From the NCBI RefSeq assembly GCF_016862935.1, contig NZ_BONX01000030.1, forward strand, positions 1 through 64,000: a stretch of DNA of 64,000 bases, in the 5' to 3' direction. Origin of the DNA: Plantactinospora mayteni (GTDB lineage Bacteria > Actinomycetota > Actinomycetes > Mycobacteriales > Micromonosporaceae). Both the position numbers and the translations under genes were made by a program. The notes under the pieces were generated by a model. The model did not search any database. It was not told the DNA's origin and saw only the letters and a program-made list of their open reading frames with translations. Shown here one piece after another: positions 22,362-33,930 of the stretch. Position 1 is the first letter of the stretch, and every line of letters begins with the position of its first letter.

Positions 22362-22967
22362 CTAGACCATCGGGATCTCGTGGACCAGTGCCGAGGCGGT
22401 CAGCGTCTTGGACCGCACCTCGCCGCCACCGACGGTACGGAGCTGGTAGGTGTGCTTGACGTACTCGCCCGGGATGCCGGCGCACGGGAAGTCGATGGTG
22501 GCGGTGCCGACCGCCGGGTAGGTGTTGTAGATCCCGGGTCCGTCGACGGAGAGGGTGATCTTGTCGGTGCCGGTCACCTTCCACTCCAGGATCACCGGGA
22601 TCCCGGGGATGCGGTTCACGTTCGTACCCTGGTCGCACTGCGGCTTCTGCTTGATCCGGTAGTAGACGATCGTCGGGCCGGTCGGCTTTTTCTCGGTCGT
22701 ACCGCTGTTGTTGTTGCCGCCGGTGTTGTTGCCGCCGGTGTTGCCGCCGCCGCCGGGCTGGCCGCCCTGGCCCGCCGGGCTGCCGGTCGGTGCCGGCGCT
22801 CCGGTCGTCTCGTCCGACGGGGCGCTGCCCAGGCCGGCGTCCCCGGTGGCCGGCGCGGAGCTGGCCGGGGCGGACCCACGGGTCTCGATCGTCACGCAAC
22901 CGGTCGCCGCGACCGCGATCGCGCCGCCGAGGGCGACCAGGGCCGCCCGAGTCAGGTACCTGTGCAT
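22362..22967 (-). CDS. putative lipoprotein, unknown function
   Basis: A 201-residue secreted lipoprotein. The signal peptide MHRYLTRAALVALGGAIAVAA ends in a lipobox AATGC with the lipidated Cys at position 24. A flexible Gly/Asn/Pro/Thr-rich linker (~28-95, including GGNNTGGNNNSGTT) precedes a small Ig-like domain of ~105 residues (TIVYYRIKQKPQCDQGTNVN, VILEWKVTGTDKITLSVDG, YVKHTYQLRTVGGG). The domain suggests ligand or wall binding on the outer face of the membrane. Function unassigned. Converges with the acyl-CoA dehydrogenase gene. Confidence 0.85.
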   Translation of the reverse strand: MHRYLTRAALVALGGAIAVAATGCVTIETRGSAPASSAPATGDAGLGSAPSDETTGAPAPTGSPAGQGGQPGGGGNTGGNNTGGNNNSGTTEKKPTGPTIVYYRIKQKPQCDQGTNVNRIPGIPVILEWKVTGTDKITLSVDGPGIYNTYPAVGTATIDFPCAGIPGEYVKHTYQLRTVGGGEVRSKTLTASALVHEIPMV

Positions 22968-23162
22968 GCTCGCTCCTCCGCCACGGGGATCCCCCGAGAC
23001 CGACGGCCGGGGGTGATCTCACGGTAGGAAACCCGGTGCGATCGGCAAATCACGGTTTCGTGCCAGCCGACCCAGGACGATCGTCGGCCCGGTCCCGCAG
23101 TTCGGGCACGCGCGGATGGGTGGGTGGCAGGCGCGGGCGGAGGCCGGAGGGGCTCGGCCGGC

Positions 23163-24458
23163 TCAGCCGGCCGACGGCTCGACGCGGTCAGGTGCGGCGA
23201 GCCGGCCCGCGGCGGCGAGCGCCGCGATGTCGGTCCGGTGGTGCGCCCCCGGCAGATCGATCCCGGCGACCAGCGCGTAGGCGGCCACCCGGGCCGCGTC
23301 GAGGTCTGTGCCGAGGCCGGTACCGGAGAGGACCCGGCCTCCGGCGGAGACCAGCGCGCCGTCCGAGGCGCGGCGCGCGGTGCCGGCGTGCGCGACCCCG
23401 GCCCGTTCGGCGCCGGTGATCACGTCACCGGTCCGGGGGGTGCCCGGATAGCCCGCCGAGGCGAGCACGACGGTGACCGCCGCACCGGACCGCCAGCGCA
23501 GCGGCGGATGCCCGGCCAGCGTACCGGTGGCCGCCGCGTGCAGCAGGCCGGCGAGCGGCGTCTCCAGCAGCGCGAGTACGGCCTGCGTCTCCGGATCGCC
23601 GAACCGCGCGTTGAACTCGATCACCCGTGGCCCGTGCCGGGTGATGGCCAGCCCGACATAGAGCAGCCCGCCGAACGGGGTACCCCGGCGACGCATCTCG
23701 GCCAGGGTCGGGCCGACCACGGTGGCCAGTACCTCGTCGACGGTCCCGGGGGGCAGCCACGGCAGCGGCGCGTACGCCCCCATGCCGCCGGTGTTCGGGC
23801 CGGTGTCGTCGTCGCCGACCCGCTTGAAGTCCTGGGCCGGCAACAGTGGCAGCGCGGTCTCGCCGTCGGTGACCACGAAGAGCGACACCTCGGGTCCGGC
23901 CAGGTATTCCTCGACGACCACCCGGCCACAGCCGGCGGCGTGGTCGAGTGCCGCCGACCGGTCCTCGGTGACCACCACGCCCTTGCCGGCGGCGAGCCCG
24001 TCGTCCTTGACCACGTACGGCGGGCCGAACTCGTCCAGCGCCTGCGCCACCAGCGCGGACCCGACGCCCGTACCCGGGGTGTCGACCGTCCGGGCCCGGC
24101 CCGTCGGTACGCCGGCCGCCGCCATCACGTCCTTGGCGAACGCCTTGGAGCCCTCGATCCTGGCCGCCGCGCCGGACGGGCCGAAGCAGGCGATGCCCTT
24201 GGCGCGTACCGCGTCGGCGACCCCGGCGACCAACGGCGCCTCCGGCCCGACCACGACCAGGTCGGCCTGGACCTCGACGGCGAGCGCGGCGACCGACGCC
24301 GGATCGGTCGCCTGCACCGGGCGCAGCTCCGCGACCTCGGCGATGCCCGGGTTGCCCGGTGCGGCGATCAACTGGTCGACGGTCGGGTCGACGGCCAGGC
24401 CGAGCGCCAGAGCATGCTCCCGCCCGCCGCCACCGATGAGTAGTACGCGCACGGCCAC
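23163..24458 (-). CDS. purD: phosphoribosylamine-glycine ligase
   Basis: A 431-residue ATP-grasp enzyme of de novo purine synthesis (GAR synthetase). Starts [22 protein letters not shown], with the conserved [15 protein letters not shown]-grasp residues are in [17 protein letters not shown] and the metal-binding [24 protein letters not shown] is the family signature. All blocks are intact. It is on the same strand as purA, 124 bp downstream of it, so both ends of the IMP-to-AMP route appear in one operon. GTG start at 24456-24458. Confidence 0.96.
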   Translation of the reverse strand: MAVRVLLIGGGGREHALALGLAVDPTVDQLIAAPGNPGIAEVAELRPVQATDPASVAALAVEVQADLVVVGPEAPLVAGVADAVRAKGIACFGPSGAAARIEGSKAFAKDVMAAAGVPTGRARTVDTPGTGVGSALVAQALDEFGPPYVVKDDGLAAGKGVVVTEDRSAALDHAAGCGRVVVEEYLAGPEVSLFVVTDGETALPLLPAQDFKRVGDDDTGPNTGGMGAYAPLPWLPPGTVDEVLATVVGPTLAEMRRRGTPFGGLLYVGLAITRHGPRVIEFNARFGDPETQAVLALLETPLAGLLHAAATGTLAGHPPLRWRSGAAVTVVLASAGYPGTPRTGDVITGAERAGVAHAGTARRASDGALVSAGGRVLSGTGLGTDLDAARVAAYALVAGIDLPGAHHRTDIAALAAAGRLAAPDRVEPSAG

Positions 24459-24516
24459 CGATCCTACGGGTCCGGCCCGGAGCCGCTGACGTCCGGCCGG
24501 AGTCGACTCGCGATGC

Positions 24517-27010
<2,494 letters not shown>

Positions 27011-27106
27011 TCGCTTGTGGAAGGCTGTAGGTGGGGACCTCCGTGCCCGGCCCGAGGCCGATCGGCGGGCATATCCTCGGATGTGTGGGAGGGAGGTAGG
27101 TAGGTC

Positions 27107-29899
27107 GTGGTGAACAATCATGGAGACCGGGTGTACGTGCCCGGCCAGGTGCCGGCGGCGCCGCAGGAGGCCGAGCCGCTGTGGCCACCGGACGAGATCG
27201 TCGCCGAGCCGCGCGACGAGTCCAATCCCATCAGCTGGGCACCGACGCCACCACCGCCTCCGGACGCGACCCCGCCAGGCCCGATGGGCGGCGTTCCGCA
27301 GCCCGTCGCGCACCAGCCCTACCAGAGCACTCCGCCGCCTGCGGTCCCCGCTCCGCCACCCGCGTTCCCGGTACCGCCGGTCCCGTCCGTGCCGCCGGTC
27401 GCGTCGGTGCCGCCCGCGTTCGGTCCCGGGCCGGCTGTTCCGCCGGCCCCACCCGTTCCGCCGCCGCCGGTCCCGCCGGTGACCGCCATACCAGTACACC
27501 CGCCGACGCCGCCGGTGACCGCCGTACCGGTGCACCCGCCGACACCGCCCGTGCCGGCGCCGCCCGGTCCGGCCCCGAACAGCGGCGCGGTGGAGAGCCC
27601 GGTGCACTCGCCGACCCGGGTCTGGCCCACGGTCGCCCCGAGCAACCAGGGCCGGGCCTCGGTGGGTACCGGTGACGTCCGCCGCCCCGACACCACCGGC
27701 CGGCCGGAGAACACCGGTGGCCCGGACGCGGCCGGCCGGGCCCGGCCGGATTCCCCGGACCGGCCGGCGAACGGCGAGGAGCGCACCGGCGGCACCGGTA
27801 CGGCCGAGCCCCGGCCCGCCGGCAAGGCGAGCGTCAGCCCGACCGCCGGCAAGGCGACGGTCAGCCCGGTGAGCCCGGCCGCCGGCAAGGCGTCCGTCGC
27901 TCCGGCCGCTGGCAAGGCGACGGTGAGCCCGACGGCGGGCAAGGCGACGGTCGGCCCGGCGACCGGGGCGACCCCGGCCGCCCCGACCAGCGGCGCCGCC
28001 CCGACCGGCGGTGCCCACCCGAGCAGTGGGGCGCAGCCGAACGGCGGGACGAATCCGAACCGCGACGCGGCTCCGACGAACGGGTCCGCCTCGACCAGCG
28101 GTGCGACCCCGACCGGCGGGGTGGCCGCCTCGACCGGTGGAGCGAGCCCGGTCAGCGGAGCGAGCCCAGTCAGCGGGGCGGTGGCCGGAGGCGCCGGGGC
28201 GGGCGAGTCGTCGTCCGGTGCGGAGGAGAGCAGGCCGGCTACCGCCCAGGGCAGCGCGGACGGGGCGGCCGAGGCCGGTATGGCGAAGCCGGAGGCCGAG
28301 CCGGCCAAGCAGCGGGAATCCGCCCGCGCCGCCGAGCCCGCCCGTGGTCGGGCGACGCTGCCCGCCACCAGCCGGGCCCAGCCGGACGGCGGCCCGGCCG
28401 GGCGGCCCGCGGAGTCACCGTGGGCCCAGCCGCCGCAGCGACCGGTCGGCCCACCTCACGGCGTCGCGGCACCGATCGCGGCACAGCCGATCCCGCCACC
28501 GCCGGTGACCGCGCAGCCGGTACCGCCGCAGCCCGTCTCCGGGCCCGGTCCCGATCCGGCGGCCGGATCGGCCCCGCCGGTCGGCCCGTACCCGCCGACG
28601 ATCACCCCGGGCCCGTACTCGGCGGCAGCGCGTCCGGTGTCGGCCTATCCACCGGCGCCGTCGCCCCAACCGCCGGGCCCGCCCCAGCCGCCGGTCACGG
28701 CATACCCGGCGTACCCGCCACAGCCGCCGGACCAGCCCGGTCCGCCGGGTTATCCGAGCCAGCCCGGCTATCCGAGCTACCCGCCGCCGCCCCCGCCGAT
28801 TTCTGGCCCGCAGTCCGGCTGGGCACCACCGCCGCCCCCGCCGGTCCCGCCGCACCCCGGGGTCACCGAGGTGCCGCAGCAGCCGTACGCCGAGTCGGCC
28901 GGGGTGCAGCGGGTGCCGCCACAACCGGCGAACGCCTACCCGGACCCGCTCTGGACACCGGACTCCGGCACTCCCACCGCCGAGGACTTCGCCCGGCGCC
29001 GGGCGGTACGCCCCGCCGACCCCGTCGCGCAGATGGGGGTACGCGCCGCCGTCAACAAGACCACCCTGGGGCTGGTGAAGCTCTCTCCGGGGCGGCACGA
29101 GCAGGAGATCAAGCACGACATCGAGATGATCCGCCGGAACTTCGGCGGGCTCCGGCAGGTGACCGTCGTCAATCCCAAGGGCGGTGCCGGCAAGACGGTG
29201 GCGATCCTGCTGCTGGCGATGACCTTCGGGCAGAAGCGCGGCGGGTACGTGCTGGCCTGGGACAACAACGAGACCCAGGGCACCCTGGGAATGCGGGCCC
29301 AGCAGGACTTCCACTCCCGCACGGTGCGGGACATGCTGCGCGACCTCTACCAGTTCCGGGGCGCGCAGGGCCGGGTCGGCGACCTGTCGCAGTACGTACG
29401 CTCGCAGAGCGAGGGGATGTTCGACGTCCTCGCCTCCGACGAGTCGGCGACCGGTGGCGAGATGCTCACCGCCGCCGCCTTCGCGGAGATTCGCGAGGTG
29501 GTCAGCCGGTTCTACAAGTTGATCTTCGTGGACACCGGTAACAATGTCCGGGCCCAGAACTGGCAGGCGGCGATCGACGCCACCGACCAGCTCGTGGTGA
29601 CCATGTCGGCCAGGAACGACTCCGCCGAGACGGCCGCCCGGATGCTCGACCACCTGGAGCAGAGCGGCCGGCAGCGACTCGTCCGGCAGGCGGTGACGGT
29701 GGTCTCCATGCCGCCGTCCCGCAAGGAGATCGACCTGCCGGCGATCGAGCGGCACTTCGCCGCCCGGACCAGGGTGGTGCTGTTGGCCCCGTACGAGCGT
29801 TTGATCGACACCGGCGAGCCGATCCGGTACGCCCAGCTCTCGTCCGCGACCCGGGACGCCTGGCTCAAGATCGCCGCATCGGTGGCCGAAGGGCTCTGA
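27107..29899 (+). CDS. MinD/ParA-type ATPase with ~690-residue Pro-rich N-terminus
   Basis: A 930-residue protein. Residues 1-~640 are disordered and rich in Pro, Ala, Gly, Ser and Thr, with blocks such as AGKATVSPTAGKA repeated at ~240-295 and many PPP/PVPP runs. The C-terminal ~270 residues form a P-loop ATPase with a deviant Walker A motif KGGAGKT near 690-697 and the walker B-like LIFVDTGNN. This architecture resembles actinobacterial MinD-like proteins associated with type VII secretion or cell-pole partitioning (EspI class), but no ESX genes are nearby. Function is therefore unassigned. GTG start at 27107 with GGGAGG upstream. Confidence 0.8.
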   Translation: MVNNHGDRVYVPGQVPAAPQEAEPLWPPDEIVAEPRDESNPISWAPTPPPPPDATPPGPMGGVPQPVAHQPYQSTPPPAVPAPPPAFPVPPVPSVPPVASVPPAFGPGPAVPPAPPVPPPPVPPVTAIPVHPPTPPVTAVPVHPPTPPVPAPPGPAPNSGAVESPVHSPTRVWPTVAPSNQGRASVGTGDVRRPDTTGRPENTGGPDAAGRARPDSPDRPANGEERTGGTGTAEPRPAGKASVSPTAGKATVSPVSPAAGKASVAPAAGKATVSPTAGKATVGPATGATPAAPTSGAAPTGGAHPSSGAQPNGGTNPNRDAAPTNGSASTSGATPTGGVAASTGGASPVSGASPVSGAVAGGAGAGESSSGAEESRPATAQGSADGAAEAGMAKPEAEPAKQRESARAAEPARGRATLPATSRAQPDGGPAGRPAESPWAQPPQRPVGPPHGVAAPIAAQPIPPPPVTAQPVPPQPVSGPGPDPAAGSAPPVGPYPPTITPGPYSAAARPVSAYPPAPSPQPPGPPQPPVTAYPAYPPQPPDQPGPPGYPSQPGYPSYPPPPPPISGPQSGWAPPPPPPVPPHPGVTEVPQQPYAESAGVQRVPPQPANAYPDPLWTPDSGTPTAEDFARRRAVRPADPVAQMGVRAAVNKTTLGLVKLSPGRHEQEIKHDIEMIRRNFGGLRQVTVVNPKGGAGKTVAILLLAMTFGQKRGGYVLAWDNNETQGTLGMRAQQDFHSRTVRDMLRDLYQFRGAQGRVGDLSQYVRSQSEGMFDVLASDESATGGEMLTAAAFAEIREVVSRFYKLIFVDTGNNVRAQNWQAAIDATDQLVVTMSARNDSAETAARMLDHLEQSGRQRLVRQAVTVVSMPPSRKEIDLPAIERHFAARTRVVLLAPYERLIDTGEPIRYAQLSSATRDAWLKIAASVAEGL

Positions 29900-29919
29900 C
29901 CAGCCTGGACGCCAACGGA

Positions 29920-30513
29920 TCAACGAATACGAAGCCGTACTGGCCGGCCGTCCGACCCGAGCACCACCAGCGTGCCGTCAGCGGTGCCGTACCCGTCGAC
30001 CAGCGCGGCGACCCGCAAGGCCCGGTTCACCACGTCAGTAGAGTTCCGCCCCGGCAGCCGGTCCAACGCCGATGCACCGGCAGGCGTCAGGTTGACGGTG
30101 ACCCGACGTACCCAGCGGGGCGAACCCGTCACCGGCCGGGCCGTGAACAGCGGCGCCGCTCGTCCCCGAACACGGGCCAGCCGCCGAACCGGGTCGGCAG
30201 GTTCCAGGCCACCCGGTTCACCCGATCCGGTTGCCCCACCGGAGCCGGACCGGATGCCTCGACCCGAGTCGCGTTGGCGGTTTCGGCCGGAGCCGCGCCG
30301 GGGGCGTACCCACCCCGCTGGTTCGGGTACGACGTCGCCGGTCCGACCACGTCGACCACCCGTACGTCGCGGCCGTCCCGCCAGCGCCGCCACCATCCTC
30401 TGGACACGTCGTGCTCCCGTCCTGGGCACGGGACGCGGCGGCCGGGTCTGTCCGGCACCGGCCGCCGCATCCGGACCGAGGGTCGGGACCGGCGCCTCGG
30501 AGGGCGCGGGCAC
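29920..30513 (-). CDS. small protein with ribbon-helix-helix-like C-terminus
   Basis: The last ~60 residues (VTVNLTPAGASALDRLPGRN, TDVVNRALRVAALVDGYGTA) match the pattern of ribbon-helix-helix DNA-binding domains in actinomycetes and are the supportable part. The preceding ~130 residues are Arg/Gly/Pro-rich and may be a disordered tail or partly non-coding; the true start may lie further in. It ends 20 bp from the convergent ParA-like gene. Possible roles are DNA binding or partition accessory factor. Confidence 0.5.
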   Translation of the reverse strand: MPAPSEAPVPTLGPDAAAGAGQTRPPRPVPRTGARRVQRMVAALAGRPRRTGGRRGRTGDVVPEPAGWVRPRRGSGRNRQRDSGRGIRSGSGGATGSGEPGGLEPADPVRRLARVRGRAAPLFTARPVTGSPRWVRRVTVNLTPAGASALDRLPGRNSTDVVNRALRVAALVDGYGTADGTLVVLGSDGRPVRLRIR

Positions 30514-30668
30514 CGATCCCGACCAGCAGTTCGCCGCCCGATTTGCCGATCGGAGGGCTTACCGGCAGTCAACCCGGACTGAGGTGTTGTCGGGAACTGG
30601 TGACCACGTCAGCCGACAATCTGGCGACCGAGGGCCGCGAATCGCGTCGAAGAGACGGGCGTACGGGG

Positions 30669-31592
30669 TTATCCGGCGTCATCGCTCGGATCGGCGGCGG
30701 GCCGCAGGTCCGGCCCGTCGACCTGCACCGCCATCGCTCCGGCGGTCACCGCGTCGGCCACCGCCACCGGCAGCGGAAGCCCTTCCGCGAGCCGCACCGC
30801 CAGGGCGCCCAGGAACGCGTCCCCGGCACCGGTGGTGTCGACCACGGACACCCGTCGGGCGTCGATCAACCCCGTGCCGTCGGCGGACGCGTAGGCGGCG
30901 CCGCGCGCCCCGGCGGTCACCACCGACGAACGGGGGCCGAGGGCGCGTAGCTCGCGCGCGAGTACGACCGGATCGTCGTCGCGCCGACCGAGAATCGCCG
31001 CAGCCTCGTGCTCGTTGGCGACGAAGACGTCGAGCCCGGCGAAGACCGCCGGCCCGATGTCGGGGTGCGGTACGAGATTGCCGATGAGCAGTCGGGCGCG
31101 CTGCTCCCGCAGAACCGCGTCGACGGCCTCCGGGCGCAGGTCGAGTTGCGTCACCACGGCGAACGGACGCACCCGGCGGAATCCGGTCCGCACGTGCTGT
31201 CCGGTCAGTTCGGTCTCCGGAGACAGGGCCAGCACCACGTAGCTCTCCCCGTCGGGCGTGACCTCGACGATCGCCACGCCGGTCCGGGCGGCCGGCAGGA
31301 GTTGGAAGCAGGGCAGCTCGACAGCGGCTTGCCGGAGCGTCCTGACCAGGAGACGGCCCCAGTCGTCCGCGCCCGCGTTCGCGAGCAGGGCGACCCGGGC
31401 GCCCGCGCGAGCGGCAGCGACGGCCTGGTTGAGGCTCTTGCCGCCGGCCGTGGTCAGCGCCGGCGAGCCGAACGCGGTACGACCCGGCGTCGGGCGGTGC
31501 GGTATTCGTACCGTGAGGTCCACGTTGGCACGCCCCACGACGAGCACGTCCACAGCCGTCGACAGCGAGTCGACGGGCCTGCGACCGGTCAC
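30669..31592 (-). CDS. PfkB-family carbohydrate kinase, ribokinase-like
   Basis: A 307-residue sugar kinase. It begins VTGRRPVDSLSTAVDVLVVGRANVDLTVRI. The PfkB blocks are GGKSLNQAVAAARAGA, NEHEAAAILGR (substrate region) and DTTGAGDAFLGALAVRLAEG, which contains the catalytic aspartate and anion hole. Substrate likely ribose or a related sugar or nucleoside; it cannot be fixed from sequence. The GTG start overlaps the stop of the XRE regulator (GTGA at 31589-31592), so the two genes are translationally coupled and the regulator probably controls this kinase. Confidence 0.9.
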   Translation of the reverse strand: MTGRRPVDSLSTAVDVLVVGRANVDLTVRIPHRPTPGRTAFGSPALTTAGGKSLNQAVAAARAGARVALLANAGADDWGRLLVRTLRQAAVELPCFQLLPAARTGVAIVEVTPDGESYVVLALSPETELTGQHVRTGFRRVRPFAVVTQLDLRPEAVDAVLREQRARLLIGNLVPHPDIGPAVFAGLDVFVANEHEAAAILGRRDDDPVVLARELRALGPRSSVVTAGARGAAYASADGTGLIDARRVSVVDTTGAGDAFLGALAVRLAEGLPLPVAVADAVTAGAMAVQVDGPDLRPAADPSDDAG

Positions 31593-33043
31593 GGCCGGAC
31601 GGCCAACTGGTCGAGCAGGTCCTTGACCGCCGGCCGTGCGCTGAACGCTGCCAGGTGGCTCCCCAGTGCGGAGATCTCCTGGCGGATCCGGGCCGATCCG
31701 GTCGTGTCGGCCAGCGCCAGGGCAGCAGCCCCCACCGTGGCAGCCTGGTCGGGCTCCGCAGCCGCCAGGTAGGCGTGCGCCGTCCGGGCCAGGTAGCGGC
31801 CACGCTCCCGCTGGTAGCCGGTGGGCCACTCGCTGATCGCCGCCGTGAGGCTGGCGATGGCGCGGCACGGCTCGTTCAACCGCAACCAGCCTTCGCCCGC
31901 GTTGGCCGAAAGGTACGCGGGGGTGCAGAAGGAGCCGAGCGCGTCGCCGTCGGCGCTGCCCTGCTCGGCAAGGCAACGGGCCTGGTGGAGAGCGGCCTGG
32001 AAGCCATGGCGGTCACCGTCGATGGCGCTGCCCCGGGCGGACAGCACAGCGGCGAACGCCCGCACCGGCGCCGGGGCGCCAGCGGTACGGGCCGCAGCCC
32101 GACCCAGCCCGACCACCCGATCCTCGTCGTCGGTGCCGATCGCGCGTTGCGCCTTCCGGGCCAGCACGTACGCACAGAGTTCCCGGTCGTCAGCCTCCTG
32201 CGCCATGCTCACCGCACGATCCAGCAGGCGGCTTCCCGCCTCCCGGTTCCCGAGGTCGTCGCTGAGCCAGCCACCGAACTCGGACCAGCTCGCCTCCGTA
32301 CTCAGCAGTTGATCCCGGAGTTCTCCCCGGGCTTGCCTGCGCAGCTCGGCGATGACCGCGATCTGTTGATGCACCGTCGGCAGGACACTCAGTCCACCGA
32401 GTCGGTTGTCGGCCCGTACGAGAAGTGCGCGCAGTGCCGCGAAGTGGCCGACGACGGCCGGGTCGACCGTTCGGGGCACGGCGACGCCGAGGGCGACCGA
32501 CGCCGAGGTCGTGACGGCACCGGCCGTGAGTTCCAACAGGGCACGACGGCTGACCCTGAACGCCCGGGCAGGTCCGTCCGACACGACGGTCAGAATAACG
32601 GTCTCGCCGTCGACCACGTCTGGCCCGGACGGCTCGCAGGCGAACACGTCGGGCATCGGTCGCGGCGTCCATCCCGATGCCGACGCCGGGATGCTCGGCG
32701 CGTTGTTTTGCTGCTCGTCGGGCGGCGGCAGCAAATCCGTTGCCCTGGCCGCGCGTTGCCGTTCGCGGGCCCGGGCAAGACGGGTCTTGTACCGCCGCTC
32801 CAACTCCGCCACCTGCTGGTAGCCGGCCAGCAGCGCTCCGCCGGTCGACAGACACCGATCGGCAGCCTCCCAGAAGCTCCGTGGCGCCTGTTCCCGACCC
32901 GTCTCTATGTTCGCGACGGCGCTCCGCGAGTAGCCGATTCGCGGGCCGAAGCCGGCCTGGGTCAGCCCGGCAGCCCTGCGCCAGGCGGCGAGTTGCCGGC
33001 CGAGGTCCCGCCGTGCCTCGGCCACCTGTTCCGGCGTGGTCAT
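31589..33043 (-). CDS. XRE-type regulator with TPR-like C-terminal domain
   Basis: A 484-residue protein. The N-terminal HTH is at ~10-65 (LGRQLAAWRRAAGLTQAGFGPRIGYSRSAVANIETGRE). A ~90-residue linker follows, then ~330 residues of helical repeats with features of TPRs (REAGSRLLDRAVSMAQEADDRELCAYVLARK). Such large XRE/TPR proteins are abundant in actinomycetes and control nearby sugar or secondary-metabolite genes. The ATG at 33041-33043 was preferred to an upstream start because the HTH begins normally there. Coupled to the downstream kinase gene by a GTGA overlap. Confidence 0.88.
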   Translation of the reverse strand: MTTPEQVAEARRDLGRQLAAWRRAAGLTQAGFGPRIGYSRSAVANIETGREQAPRSFWEAADRCLSTGGALLAGYQQVAELERRYKTRLARARERQRAARATDLLPPPDEQQNNAPSIPASASGWTPRPMPDVFACEPSGPDVVDGETVILTVVSDGPARAFRVSRRALLELTAGAVTTSASVALGVAVPRTVDPAVVGHFAALRALLVRADNRLGGLSVLPTVHQQIAVIAELRRQARGELRDQLLSTEASWSEFGGWLSDDLGNREAGSRLLDRAVSMAQEADDRELCAYVLARKAQRAIGTDDEDRVVGLGRAAARTAGAPAPVRAFAAVLSARGSAIDGDRHGFQAALHQARCLAEQGSADGDALGSFCTPAYLSANAGEGWLRLNEPCRAIASLTAAISEWPTGYQRERGRYLARTAHAYLAAAEPDQAATVGAAALALADTTGSARIRQEISALGSHLAAFSARPAVKDLLDQLAVRP

Positions 33044-33216
33044 CGGTGACACCGCCAATCCGAATCGTGATCGGCACGTCACTGGATTTTCGCAGACCCC
33101 GCAAGTGTGCGGGCTTCCGCAGCGCCGCCCGTCAAGTCGCGTGCGCAGCCAGCACAGCATCCGACCCGGCGAGTCGGTCGGGCCGGGTCCGCACGCCTAC
33201 CGGAGAGAGGTCGGGG

Positions 33217-33645
33217 TCAGGTGCCGGAGAGGGCGTCGCCGGCCGCCGGGTCGCAGTCGCGGAGGAACTGCGCGCAGCGGGCCGCCTCGTCGGACTCGCC
33301 GATCTCGCCGGCCGCCCGGGACAGCACGTGCAGGCAGCGCAGGAAGCCCTGGTTCGGCACGTGGCTCCACGGCACCGGACCGTGCCCCTTCCAGCCGTTG
33401 CGGCGGAGCTGGTCCAGGCCCCGGTGGTAGCCGGTGCGCGCGTACGCGTAGGCGGCGACGACCTGGCCGGAGTCGAACGCCCGCGCACCCAGGGCCGCCC
33501 AGGCGGCGCTGAACGTCGGATGCTGCGCGGCGACCGAGGCGTACGCCTCGTCGGTGTCCGCCGCCCGCGCGGCGGCGAGTACCGCCTCGGCCTCGTCGTC
33601 TCCGGGCAGGAGGGTGGCCGGCGGTTCGGGCAAGAGGTTCTGCAT
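33217..33645 (-). CDS. DUF3151 family protein
   Basis: A 142-residue soluble protein conserved in actinobacteria, starting MQNLLPEPPATLLPGDDEAE. The family hallmark is the Trp-rich block RRNGWKGHGPVPWSHVPNQG followed by the helical LRCLHVLSRAAGEIGESDEAARCAQFLRDCDP. Function of DUF3151 is unknown. It stands alone on the minus strand, divergent from the LOG-family gene. Confidence 0.9.
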   Translation of the reverse strand: MQNLLPEPPATLLPGDDEAEAVLAAARAADTDEAYASVAAQHPTFSAAWAALGARAFDSGQVVAAYAYARTGYHRGLDQLRRNGWKGHGPVPWSHVPNQGFLRCLHVLSRAAGEIGESDEAARCAQFLRDCDPAAGDALSGT

Positions 33646-33803
33646 CGGACCATTCAACCCGGCCGCCACCAGCGCCGGCGAGCGGGGTGTGTCACGTGGG
33701 ATGACTGAACGGCTGAGGGATCCGTCCCGCGTGCGGCCGGTGCGGTTCGGGCCGGACTGGACTAGAAATAGAGATCCGGAGCCTCCCCAGGACCCGGTAA
33801 ACA

Positions 33804-33836
33804 GAGAGCCCGGCGACCCGGTGTCGCCGGGCTCTC
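33804..33836. terminator. strong hairpin in the divergent region before the LOG gene
   Basis: GAGAGCCCGGCGAC at 33804-33817 pairs perfectly with GTCGCCGGGCTCTC at 33823-33836 over a 5-nt loop. It is terminator-like but does not follow an annotated gene on either strand: the neighbours point away from it. It could be an attenuator of the LOG gene or the end of an unannotated small RNA. Confidence 0.7.
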
Positions 33837-33930
33837 GCCGGCTTCCCCCCGTCCCGTACCCGGTGTGCCGTTCCAGCCCGTTGCGGGTCCGGCGCGCGGG
33901 CCGGTTGCCCGGCCGGGGCAAGATGGCAGG

